DNA from: Gemmiger sp. An50
GTDB taxonomy: Bacteria > Bacillota > Clostridia > Oscillospirales > Ruminococcaceae
Length of the DNA stretch: 64,000 nt
Direction: 5' to 3'
NCBI RefSeq assembly: GCF_002161595.1
Contig: NZ_NFID01000010.1
Span: 82,814-146,813 of the forward strand
How positions within the stretch are numbered: position 1 is the first letter of the stretch; the number at the start of each line of letters is the position of its first letter. Below the pieces are notes generated by a model. The model did not search any database. It saw only the letters and a program-made list of their open reading frames with translations, and was not told where the DNA came from. The translations under genes and the position numbers were made by a program. Shown piece by piece: positions 35,126 through 42,913 of the stretch.

Positions 35126-35163
35126 GGCTGCCGGGCCCCGGCCTAAACCGGGGCCCGGCAGCC
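35126..35163. other. Perfect 16-bp GC-rich hairpin inside the capsule operon
   Basis: The arms 35126-35141 and 35148-35163 pair perfectly over a six-base loop; no T run follows on either strand. It sits between the DUF2304 gene and the membrane protein gene. It may stabilise or process the mRNA rather than terminate it. Confidence 0.7.
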
Positions 35164-35209
35164 GCGCGTGTTGTTTGTATCAAAACAGACGAAGAGACTC
35201 GGCACTTCG

Positions 35210-35578
35210 TTACCGGCCGGTGTGGCGCAGCTGTTCCTCCAGCTGGCGCACCCGATGCTCCAGCATGGCGTTCGTCTGGGTCAGGCGCTTGAGCCGTTCG
35301 TTGTACTCGCTGACCACCGCGCACAGGATGAGCAGCACCAGCAGCACAAAGCAAAACAGCATGATGAACACCATGTTGGAGACCACCTCCACCTGCACCA
35401 GGCTGCGCAGGATCTTGGCGGCCTCCGGCCAGACGGCCAGCACCAGCATGCCTGCGCCGAGCCCCAGCCAGGGCAGGCTGAACCGGACGCTGAGCCGGCC
35501 GTTCTTGACCATCACAAAAATGAGAACCAAAAATACAAGATCGCCCACCAAAAGCAGGCTTTGGAATACCGGGCTCAT
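35210..35578 (-). CDS. DUF2304 family membrane protein
   Basis: A 122-residue protein with three hydrophobic segments and a C-terminal coiled-coil-like helix (NERLKRLTQTNAMLEHRVRQLEEQL). DUF2304 proteins are usually encoded beside a GT2 glycosyltransferase, as here: its ATG overlaps that gene's stop by four bases. They are thought to help membrane placement of the transferase, but no activity is established. Confidence 0.85.
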   Translation of the reverse strand: MSPVFQSLLLVGDLVFLVLIFVMVKNGRLSVRFSLPWLGLGAGMLVLAVWPEAAKILRSLVQVEVVSNMVFIMLFCFVLLVLLILCAVVSEYNERLKRLTQTNAMLEHRVRQLEEQLRHTGR

Positions 35579-36294
35579 CCTTTTCCTCCTTTTTGAATGG
35601 CGCTCAGCCGGTGGATGATGAGTGCCAGGCTGACCTTGATCATGTAGTACACGCTCTTGAAGGCCCGGATGGACGACACGCCGCCCTGGCGCTCCTCCAT
35701 GACCACCGGCACCTCGCCCACCTTGTAGCCGTTGCAGATGGCCGTTACAATGGCCTCCGGCTCCGGGTAGTCCTGGGCGTAGTGCTTTGCGAAGAGCGCG
35801 GTCATCCGCTTGCCGCAGGCCCGGTAGCCGCTGGTCACGTCCAGCACCCGCTGGCCGGTGAGCAGCCGGATCATGAAGCTCAAAAAGCGGATGCCAACCC
35901 GGCGCATGAAGCTGGTCTGGAAGCCCTCCTTTTTGATGAAACGGCTGCCGATGCACATGTCCAGCTTGCCCTCGGCCACGGGGCGGATCACGTCGTACAG
36001 ATATTGGGGGTCGTGCTGGCCGTCACCGTCCATCTGAACGGTGATGTCGTAGTCGTTGGCCGTGGCGTACAGATAACCGCTCTGCACGCCGCCGCCGATG
36101 CCCAGATTCAGTGGTAGATCCAGGTAGTTGTAGCCGTTTTCCCGCAGGATGCGGGCGCTGTCGTCGGTGGAGCAGTCGTTCACCACCAGGTAGTCCACAT
36201 CCGGGCAGGCGGCTTTCAGCCGCTGCACCACCCGGCAGATGTTCTCTGCTTCGTTGTAGCAGGGAATGATCACGAGTACCTTCAAGGGATTCAC
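35575..36294 (-). CDS. GT2 glycosyltransferase (dolichyl-phosphate mannose synthase-like)
   Basis: A 239-residue single-domain GT2 with VLVIIPCYNEAENI at the start and the metal motif MDGDGQHDP. It lacks the C-terminal membrane helices of GtrB, and DUF2304 probably supplies the membrane part. By family it makes polyprenyl-phosphate-sugar for a GT-C enzyme, and the GT-C-like gene is two genes downstream in the same operon. It starts one base downstream of the GT4 gene stop. Confidence 0.9.
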   Translation of the reverse strand: MNPLKVLVIIPCYNEAENICRVVQRLKAACPDVDYLVVNDCSTDDSARILRENGYNYLDLPLNLGIGGGVQSGYLYATANDYDITVQMDGDGQHDPQYLYDVIRPVAEGKLDMCIGSRFIKKEGFQTSFMRRVGIRFLSFMIRLLTGQRVLDVTSGYRACGKRMTALFAKHYAQDYPEPEAIVTAICNGYKVGEVPVVMEERQGGVSSIRAFKSVYYMIKVSLALIIHRLSAIQKGGKG

Positions 36295-36295
36295 C

Positions 36296-37528
36296 TCAAA
36301 CGTTTGTTTTTTCGCCTGGAATCAAAAACGCTTCCAGCTGGTCCAGCACCGCCCGGCGGCGGTAGTTCGCCTGATACCAGGCAAAGGCCTTCTGCCCAAG
36401 CGCGGAGCGTTCTGCCTCATCGGCCTGATACAGCGCCAGCATGTTGTTCGCCAGCGCGTCCGAATCCTCGGCGGGGCTGGCAAAGCCGCACCCGGCGGCC
36501 TCCACCGCCCGGGCGCCCTCGCCGTCCATGCTTGCCAGCAGCGGCTTTGCCGCCGCCATATAGCTGGCGATCTTGGCGGGCACCGTCATGCCCAGGTCCG
36601 GGCTGGCGCTCAACGAGGCCACAAGCCCGTGGGCCAGGGTGGTGTAGCGGGACACGTCCGACGGGGGTACGCTACCGGTGAACACCACTGTATCCCGGGC
36701 GTTCAGCTCGTCGGTCAGTGCTTCCAGCGCATCCCGGCTCATGCCGTCGCCCACCATCAGAAGGCGCAGATCCTCTGCGCCCATGCTCCGGGCCTTCACC
36801 GCGGCTTTGATCACCGTGTCCAGGCTCTGAGCCGGGCTGAAATTGCCGGTGAACACCAGGTTGAACCGGCCGGCATACTGGGCCGCCAGTTCTTCGTCCG
36901 GCTGGGGGACGGCATAAAAATCCTCGCAGTGCTGGGGAATCACCGCCACCCGGTCCCCACCCTTGCCGGTGCGCTCCATCAGCCGCTCCTTCAAAGAAGG
37001 GCTCATGGCGATGAGCTGCTCCGCCCGCTTGTAGTGCCAGTCGCTCACCGCGCTGGCAATGCGGCGCAGCAGACCGTTTTTCACCGGCAGCACGCTGTAC
37101 AGGTTTTCCGGCCAGATATCCAGCACGTAGCTGGTGAAGGGGATGCGGTGCAGCTTGGCATACACAATCGCCGGGAAGTTCATCAGCACCGGGCTGGTGT
37201 TGTAGCACAGAACTGCATCATAGGGGCCCTTTAGCCGCCACAGGCTGAACAGCGCAAAGAAGGGCCAGCTCACGTAATTCAAAAAGATCATGGCCCCGGA
37301 ATTGCCCTTGCGGGGAATCTCCCCGGCCCGGAACACCCGCGCACCCTTGTATTCCTCCCGGCGGGGGCCGGTGTATTTGTAACCGGAAAACCACTCGCCC
37401 TTGGGATAGTTGGGCAGGCCGCACAGCACGTCCACTTCCAGGCCGTCCTCAACAAAGCCCTCCACAATGTCGTTGATGCGGAAGGGCTCCGGCCAGAAGT
37501 GCTGGCTCACCACTAAAATTCGTTTCAC
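36296..37528 (-). CDS. GT4 glycosyltransferase
   Basis: A 410-residue GT-B-fold retaining enzyme. The N-terminal domain begins ILVVSQHFWPEPFRI, and the C-terminal domain has the nucleotide-sugar-binding FTGNFSPAQS region and the EX7E-like segment near KIASYMAAAKPLLA. It is closest in style to WbuB/CapM-like transferases that add FucNAc or similar residues. The GTG at 37528 is chosen from the AGGAG eleven bases upstream; the upstream frame overlaps the epimerase gene. It is downstream of the FucNAc pathway genes. Confidence 0.88.
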   Translation of the reverse strand: MKRILVVSQHFWPEPFRINDIVEGFVEDGLEVDVLCGLPNYPKGEWFSGYKYTGPRREEYKGARVFRAGEIPRKGNSGAMIFLNYVSWPFFALFSLWRLKGPYDAVLCYNTSPVLMNFPAIVYAKLHRIPFTSYVLDIWPENLYSVLPVKNGLLRRIASAVSDWHYKRAEQLIAMSPSLKERLMERTGKGGDRVAVIPQHCEDFYAVPQPDEELAAQYAGRFNLVFTGNFSPAQSLDTVIKAAVKARSMGAEDLRLLMVGDGMSRDALEALTDELNARDTVVFTGSVPPSDVSRYTTLAHGLVASLSASPDLGMTVPAKIASYMAAAKPLLASMDGEGARAVEAAGCGFASPAEDSDALANNMLALYQADEAERSALGQKAFAWYQANYRRRAVLDQLEAFLIPGEKTNV

Positions 37529-37559
37529 CGTGTAAACGCTCCTGTTTTGTGGGGCGGCT

Positions 37560-38699
37560 TTAGTATTTGCGCCACACCATCTTGTTGACCACGCCCACGT
37601 AGCTCTGGATGATCTTGACCACCTTGGTGGACACATCCTCCACATAGTTGGGCACGGGAATACCGATGTCGCCGTTGTAGTTCATAGCCACGGCGGTTTC
37701 CACCGCCTGCTCCACGCCGCCGGCGGTGATGCCCGCCAGGATGAAGCAGCCCTTGTCCAGCGCCTCGGGGCGCTCGGTGGAGGTGCGGATGCACACCGCC
37801 GGGAAGGACTTGCCGATGCTGGTGAAGAAGCTGGATTCCTCGGGCAGGGTGCCGGAGTCACTCACCACGCAGTAGGCGTTCATCTGCAGATGGTTGTAGT
37901 CGTGGAAACCCAGAGGCTCGTGCAGCCGCACCCGCTCGTCCAGCTTGAAGCCCATGGCCTCCAGCCGCTTGCGGCTGCGGGGATGGCAGGAATAGAGGAT
38001 GGGCATGTTGTATTTTTCCGCCAGCGCGTTGATGGAAGTGAACAGGGCCACGAAGTTTTTCTCGGTGTCGATGTTCTCCTCCCGGTGGGCGCTGAGCAGC
38101 ATGTACTTGTGGGGCTCCAGACCCAGGCGCTCCAGCACGTCGGAGGCCTCGATCTGCTCCAGGTTGGCGCGCAGCACCTCGGCCATGGGGCTGCCGGTCA
38201 CATAGGTGCGCTCCTTGGCGGTGCCTTCGGCGTTCAGGTAGCGGCGGGCATGCTCGGAGTAGCACAGGTTCACGTCCGCGATGTGGTCCACGATGCGGCG
38301 GTTGGTCTCCTCGGGCAGGCACTCGTCAAAGCACCGGTTGCCCGCTTCCATGTGGAAGATGGGGATGTGCAGCCGCTTGGCGGAAATGGCGGACAGGCAG
38401 CTGTTGGTGTCGCCCAGAATCAGCAGGGCGTCCGGCTTCAGCTCCACCATCAGCTTGTAGCTCTTGGCGATGATGTTGCCGATGGTCTCGCCCAGATCCT
38501 CGCCCACCGCGTTCAGGTAGTGGTCCGGCGCCCGCAGGCCCAGGTCCTCAAAGAAGATGCCGTTCAGGGTGTAGTCATAGTTCTGGCCGGTGTGCACCAG
38601 GATCTGGTCGAAGTATTTGTCGCATTTTTTGATCACGGCGGCAAGGCGGATGATCTCCGGCCGGGTGCCCACGATGGTCATCAGTTTCAGTTTGCTCAT
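37560..38699 (-). CDS. capG: UDP-N-acetylglucosamine 2-epimerase-type enzyme, CapG/WbjD-like
   Basis: A 379-residue enzyme of the non-hydrolysing UDP-GlcNAc 2-epimerase family (MTIVGTRPEIIRL start, HMEAGNRCFDECLPEETNRRIVDH segment split here only for naming the family). Because it follows CapE and CapF in the same operon, it most likely does the last step to UDP-L-FucNAc, converting UDP-2-acetamido-2,6-dideoxy-L-talose at C2. A plain WecB role (UDP-ManNAc) is the alternative; the neighbours favour CapG. Confidence 0.88.
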   Translation of the reverse strand: MSKLKLMTIVGTRPEIIRLAAVIKKCDKYFDQILVHTGQNYDYTLNGIFFEDLGLRAPDHYLNAVGEDLGETIGNIIAKSYKLMVELKPDALLILGDTNSCLSAISAKRLHIPIFHMEAGNRCFDECLPEETNRRIVDHIADVNLCYSEHARRYLNAEGTAKERTYVTGSPMAEVLRANLEQIEASDVLERLGLEPHKYMLLSAHREENIDTEKNFVALFTSINALAEKYNMPILYSCHPRSRKRLEAMGFKLDERVRLHEPLGFHDYNHLQMNAYCVVSDSGTLPEESSFFTSIGKSFPAVCIRTSTERPEALDKGCFILAGITAGGVEQAVETAVAMNYNGDIGIPVPNYVEDVSTKVVKIIQSYVGVVNKMVWRKY

Positions 38700-38724
38700 A
38701 AAAAGCGCTCTCCTTTATGAAGAA

Positions 38725-39849
38725 TCAGACGGGCAGGAAGAAGGTATCCGGGTGGTCCGGGTCAAAGACCTCGTTGGCCCACATCACGGTGACCATATCA
38801 TCCTCGCCCACGTTTTCGATGTTGTGGGTGTAGCCGGTGGGAATGTCCACCACCTCCAGCTTGTCGCCGGACACATGGTATTCAATGACCTCGGTGCTGT
38901 CCAGCGCACGGAAGCGGATCACGCCGGTGCCCTTCACCACCAGGAACTTCTCGTTCTTGGAATGGTGCCAGTGATTGCCCTTCACGATGCCGGGCTTCGA
39001 GATGTTGATGCTCACCTGGCCGTGGGCCGGGGTGTGCAGAAATTCCGTGAAGCTGCCCCGGTTGTCGCAGTGCATGTTCAGCGGGTAGGAGAATCGGTCG
39101 GCGGGCAGGTAGGACAGCCAGGTGGAGTAGAGCTTCTGCTCCAGGCTGCCGGGAGTCTGGTCCGGCACGTCCAGGGTCTCGCGGTTTTTGGCAAAGCCCT
39201 CGATGGTCTCGGCCAGATGACCCAGAGTGGTCTCGTGTACCACCGGAATCACGCAGTAGTCGCCCTCGCGGGTGCAATTGCCGTCCAGCGCGGCCACAAA
39301 GCTGGCCACCACGTCGTCGATGTAAACCAGGGGCAGCCGGTATTCCGGGTCCCGAACCGAGAGGGACAGGCCATTGGCGGAGTTGTGGCAGAAGGTGGCC
39401 ACCACGCTGTTGTAGTTGGGGCGGCACCACTTGCCGAACACGCCGGGCAGCCGGAACACGTATACCGGCGCGCCGGTGGCTTTGCCATGGGCAAAGATGG
39501 CCTGTTCGGCCTGGGCCTTGCTCTTTCCGTAGTCGTTGTCCAGCGCGGCCTGGGTGCTGGAGGTCACCAGCACCGGGGCCTTGTTGCCCGCCTTGTCCAG
39601 CAGGCTGAGCAGGGTCTCAGTGAGGCCCGCGTTGCCCGCGTAGAATTCGCTGGGGTCCTTGGGCCGGTTGATGCCCGCCAGATGATACACAAAGCCCGCA
39701 CGGGCGGCATATTCCGCCAGAGTCTCGGGGGGATCGTCCCGCTCAAAGAGCATCAGATCGGTGTAACCGGCGGTTTTCAGGGTGGCCACCAGGTTTTTGC
39801 CGATGAAGCCGCCCGCGCCGGTGATGAGGATAGGGGTATTCAGATCCAT
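38725..39849 (-). CDS. capF: UDP-2-acetamido-2,6-dideoxy-hexulose reductase CapF
   Basis: A bifunctional 374-residue protein: an N-terminal SDR domain (GAGGFIG at 11-17, Y107-K111 pair) and a C-terminal cupin domain with a zinc-binding-type GNHWHHSKNEKF (291-302). In S. aureus, CapF performs the C3 epimerisation and C4 reduction in UDP-L-FucNAc synthesis. Both domains are complete. It sits between capE and capG in the expected order. Confidence 0.94.
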   Translation of the reverse strand: MDLNTPILITGAGGFIGKNLVATLKTAGYTDLMLFERDDPPETLAEYAARAGFVYHLAGINRPKDPSEFYAGNAGLTETLLSLLDKAGNKAPVLVTSSTQAALDNDYGKSKAQAEQAIFAHGKATGAPVYVFRLPGVFGKWCRPNYNSVVATFCHNSANGLSLSVRDPEYRLPLVYIDDVVASFVAALDGNCTREGDYCVIPVVHETTLGHLAETIEGFAKNRETLDVPDQTPGSLEQKLYSTWLSYLPADRFSYPLNMHCDNRGSFTEFLHTPAHGQVSINISKPGIVKGNHWHHSKNEKFLVVKGTGVIRFRALDSTEVIEYHVSGDKLEVVDIPTGYTHNIENVGEDDMVTVMWANEVFDPDHPDTFFLPV

Positions 39850-39870
39850 TGCAATGGCTTCCTTTTCCGT

Positions 39871-40917
39871 TTATTTGTTCCAGCCTTCCAGAGCCTCGCG
39901 CACGTAGTCGGTGGTCAGGATCTTCTCCACGGTCTCGTCCACGTTCAGGCGGCGGGTGTTGTGGCTGGTGTAAGCCTCGTCGGCCTCAGTGTGCACCTGA
40001 CCCTGGACCACGAACTTGTCGTAGTTCAGGTCGCGGCCGTCGGCGGACACGCGGTAGTAGCCGCCCATGTCCTCGCTGCGGATGCGCTCCTCCTTGGTCA
40101 TCAGGGTCTCATACAGCTTCTCGCCGTGGCGGGTGCCGATGATCTGGGTGCCGGTGTCGCCAAACAGCTTCTGCACGGCCTTGGCCAGATCGCCAATGGT
40201 GGAGGCGTCGCTCTTCTGCACGAACAGGTCGCCCGGGTTGGCATGCTCAAAGGCAAACTGCACCAGGTCCACCGCCTCGTCCAGGTTCATCAGGAAGCGG
40301 GTCATGTCCGGGTCGGTGATGGTGATGGGCTTGCCGGCCTTGATCTGGTCGATGAACAGGGGAATCACGCTGCCGCGGCTGCACATCACGTTGCCGTAAC
40401 GGGTACAGCAGATGGTGGTGTCCTCCGCCTTCACGGTGCGGGCCTTGGCGCCAATCACCTTTTCCATCATGGCCTTGGAGATGCCCATGGCGTTGATGGG
40501 GTAGGCGGCCTTGTCGGTGGACAGGCAGACCACCTTCTTCACGCCCGCGTCAATGGCGGCGGTGAGCACGTTGTCGGTGCCGACCACGTTGGTGCGCACG
40601 GCCTCCATGGGGAAAAACTCACAGCTGGGCACCTGCTTTAAGGCAGCGGCATGGAAGATGTAGTCCACGCCCCGCACCGCGCTGCGCACGCTGTCGATCT
40701 CGCGCACGTCGCCGATGTAAAAGCGCAGCTTGCCCGCCAGCTCGGGGTGCTTCTGCTGGATCTCGTGGCGCATGTCGTCCTGCTTTTTCTCATCGCGGGA
40801 GAAGATGCGGATCTCGCCGATGTCGCTGGCCAGGAAGTGCTTGAGCACCGTGTTGCCGAAGCTGCCGGTGCCGCCGGTGATCAAAAGAGTTTTGTTGGTG
40901 AAGTAACTGTTTGCCAT
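39871..40917 (-). CDS. capE: UDP-GlcNAc 4,6-dehydratase/5-epimerase CapE
   Basis: The first enzyme of UDP-L-FucNAc synthesis: an inverting 4,6-dehydratase. The 348-residue SDR has GGTGSFG (15-21). At the usual Tyr-x-x-x-Lys position it has Met144-x-x-x-Lys148, the MxxxK replacement characteristic of CapE/WbjB. A good promoter lies just upstream, so it leads the minus-strand operon that runs to 30462. Confidence 0.94.
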   Translation of the reverse strand: MANSYFTNKTLLITGGTGSFGNTVLKHFLASDIGEIRIFSRDEKKQDDMRHEIQQKHPELAGKLRFYIGDVREIDSVRSAVRGVDYIFHAAALKQVPSCEFFPMEAVRTNVVGTDNVLTAAIDAGVKKVVCLSTDKAAYPINAMGISKAMMEKVIGAKARTVKAEDTTICCTRYGNVMCSRGSVIPLFIDQIKAGKPITITDPDMTRFLMNLDEAVDLVQFAFEHANPGDLFVQKSDASTIGDLAKAVQKLFGDTGTQIIGTRHGEKLYETLMTKEERIRSEDMGGYYRVSADGRDLNYDKFVVQGQVHTEADEAYTSHNTRRLNVDETVEKILTTDYVREALEGWNK

Positions 40918-40980
40918 AAAAAGGCCTCCGTTCTGTTCCTATTGCAAGCCGCGCGGGGCAAAATGCTCATATACGTTATA

Positions 40981-41009
40981 AGGATACCATAAATATGCCT
41001 GTTTTCCAA
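40981..41009 (-). promoter_or_regulatory. Promoter of the capsule operon
   Basis: Minus-strand TTGGAA, 17 bases, TATCCT, 64 bases before the capE start codon. Confidence 0.65.
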
Positions 41010-41152
41010 GTATTTCGACCTGCTTTGACCGGGGACGGGTCAAGCGGGCACTTTTTATTTTGTCCGCTTTGTGCTAGAATAAAAGGCAGCTTACAAGGCA
41101 GCCTACGGCCCCCGCGGCGGGGCAGTGGCCGCAAAAGAAAGGACGTGTAATC

Positions 41153-42373
41153 ATGCGCGCGTATGAACGCTTTTTGAAGTATGTGACCATCTATACCACC
41201 TCCGACGAGGAGAGCACCAGCCATCCCAGCACTGCCCGCCAGTTCGATCTGGCCCACCTGCTGGTGGAGCAGCTGAAGGAGCTGGGCGTGGCCGACGCTG
41301 CGGTAGATGAAAAGTGCTATGTGTACGGCACTCTGCCCGCCACCCCCGGCTATGAGGAAAAGCCCGCTCTGGGCTTTGTGTCCCACATGGACACCGCCCC
41401 CGCCGCTCCTGGCGAGAACGTGAAGCCCCAGGTGTTTGAAAACTACGACGGCGGCAACGTGCTGTTTGCCGGTACCGGTGAGTACATGACCGTGGAGAAA
41501 TTCCCCGAGCTGGCCAACTGGAAGGGCCAGACCCTGATCACCGCCGACGGCACCACCCTGCTGGGCGCGGACGACAAGGCCGGCATCGCCGAGATCATGA
41601 CCGCGGTGGAGCGCATTCAGAAGGAGAACATCCCTCACGGCAAGCTCTGCATCGGCTTCACCCCGGACGAAGAGGTGGGCCAGGGCGCCGACTTCTTTGA
41701 CGTGGACCGCTTTGGCGCCAAATTCGCCTACACGGTGGACGGCGGCGACGTGGGCGAGCTGGAGTACCAGAACTTCAACGCCGCCGACGCGGTGGTCACC
41801 GTGCACGGCTTCTCGGTGCATCCCGGCAGCGCCAAGGACCTGATGAAGAACGCCCAGACCATCGCGCTGGAGTTCGCCGCTGCTCTGCCCGCCGGAGAGG
41901 TGCCCGAGCACACCGAGGGCTTTGAGGGCTTCTTCCACCTGTACCAGATGAGCGGCGATGTGACCACCGCCAAGCTGCACTACATCATCCGCGACCACGA
42001 CGGCGAAAAGTTTGCTGCCCGCAAAACCCTGATGGAAAAAATCACCGCCCGCCTGAACGCCGAGCACGGCGAGGGCACCGTAGTGCTGGAAATGAAGGAC
42101 AGCTACTACAATATGGAAGAGAAGGTAAAGCCCCACTTCCACCTGATCGAGAACGCGGAGAAGGCCATCCGCGAGGCCGGTCTCGAGGCCCGCATCGTGC
42201 CCATCCGCGGCGGCACCGACGGCGCGCGCCTGTCCTTCATGGGACTGCCCTGCCCCAACCTGGGCACCGGCGGCTTCAACTTCCACGGTCCCTGCGAGTA
42301 CATCACCGCCGAGAAGATGGACAAGAGCGTGGAGATCATCCTGAACATCATTTCCATCTACGCCCAGCAGTAA
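41153..42373 (+). CDS. pepT: Peptidase T (tripeptide aminopeptidase)
   Basis: A cytoplasmic M20-family metallopeptidase that removes the N-terminal residue of tripeptides. The 406-residue product shows the two-zinc set: HMDTAP, GADDKAG, the catalytic DEEVGQG, and late FNFHG. The start ATG follows AAAGGA. It is monocistronic with a perfect terminator. With the peptide operon at 44.9-48.3 kb it suggests amino-acid recovery from peptides. Confidence 0.97.
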   Translation: MRAYERFLKYVTIYTTSDEESTSHPSTARQFDLAHLLVEQLKELGVADAAVDEKCYVYGTLPATPGYEEKPALGFVSHMDTAPAAPGENVKPQVFENYDGGNVLFAGTGEYMTVEKFPELANWKGQTLITADGTTLLGADDKAGIAEIMTAVERIQKENIPHGKLCIGFTPDEEVGQGADFFDVDRFGAKFAYTVDGGDVGELEYQNFNAADAVVTVHGFSVHPGSAKDLMKNAQTIALEFAAALPAGEVPEHTEGFEGFFHLYQMSGDVTTAKLHYIIRDHDGEKFAARKTLMEKITARLNAEHGEGTVVLEMKDSYYNMEEKVKPHFHLIENAEKAIREAGLEARIVPIRGGTDGARLSFMGLPCPNLGTGGFNFHGPCEYITAEKMDKSVEIILNIISIYAQQ

Positions 42374-42403
42374 AAGCTGCCCCGGCGGGGTGAAGGATTC
42401 CGC

Positions 42404-42438
42404 AAAAAAGCCTGCCTTTTCCCAAGGCAGGCTTTTTT
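42404..42438. terminator. Intrinsic terminator after pepT
   Basis: AAAAAGCCTGCCTT pairs with AAGGCAGGCTTTTT over a short loop, with A and T runs on the two sides. Confidence 0.95.
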
Positions 42439-42451
42439 GTGCGCGGATGGC

Positions 42452-42480
42452 TTTACAACACCGCGGGAGCGTGCGATACT
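42452..42480 (+). promoter_or_regulatory. Promoter of the 91-residue protein gene
   Basis: TTTACA, 17 bases, GATACT, 37 bases before the ATG. Confidence 0.65.
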
Positions 42481-42517
42481 GAAGGTGACCCCCAAGCACA
42501 GAAAAGGAGGAAAAGAT

Positions 42518-42793
42518 ATGAAGGATACCCGAACGCTGCTGCAGCGGCTTACCTGGACCTGGCGCAAATGCCTGGTGTTTGAAAGCTACCGGCTGGACAC
42601 TATGAGCCAGGCCCGGCAGATTCTTGCGGAGAATTTCATCTTCTATACCGAAGAGTGGCTGAACCGGGACTATCATGACCGGTATTTTTACTCCCGTTCG
42701 GTGGATAACACTCGATATGAGCTGTATGTGGACAAAAAGGACTTTGCGGTGGCCATGGATCTGCTGGAAACCAACGGCCTTAACGGAATATGA
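42518..42793 (+). CDS. Small soluble protein of unknown function
   Basis: A 91-residue protein with many aromatic and charged residues and no signal or membrane segment. No family is recognised. The ATG is seven bases after AAAGGAGG, one of the best ribosome sites in the window, and it has its own promoter. The next gene has a separate promoter, so it is a single-gene unit. Confidence 0.7.
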   Translation: MKDTRTLLQRLTWTWRKCLVFESYRLDTMSQARQILAENFIFYTEEWLNRDYHDRYFYSRSVDNTRYELYVDKKDFAVAMDLLETNGLNGI

Positions 42794-42813
42794 GAGAAAA
42801 CGGACGGTTTCGG

Positions 42814-42842
42814 TTGACAAAGCGCCCCGGCGGGTGTATGGT
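42814..42842 (+). promoter_or_regulatory. Promoter of the SulP transporter gene
   Basis: A consensus TTGACA, 17 bases, TATGGT. Confidence 0.7.
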
Positions 42843-42851
42843 TGAAAACGA

Positions 42852-42887
42852 CTGCCCGGCCGGTTTGCGGTAAGTTTTGCCGGGCAG
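42852..42887 (+). promoter_or_regulatory. Leader hairpin of the SulP transporter mRNA
   Basis: CTGCCCGGC pairs with GCCGGGCAG across an 18-base loop in the short 5' leader, just before the ribosome site. No known riboswitch is recognised. Confidence 0.4.
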
Positions 42888-42913
42888 TAAAACAGAGGAA
42901 GGAAAGAATTAAA

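Noticed and set aside
42852..42887. Known riboswitch in the sulP leader
   Set aside because: The leader is too short and only one simple hairpin is present.
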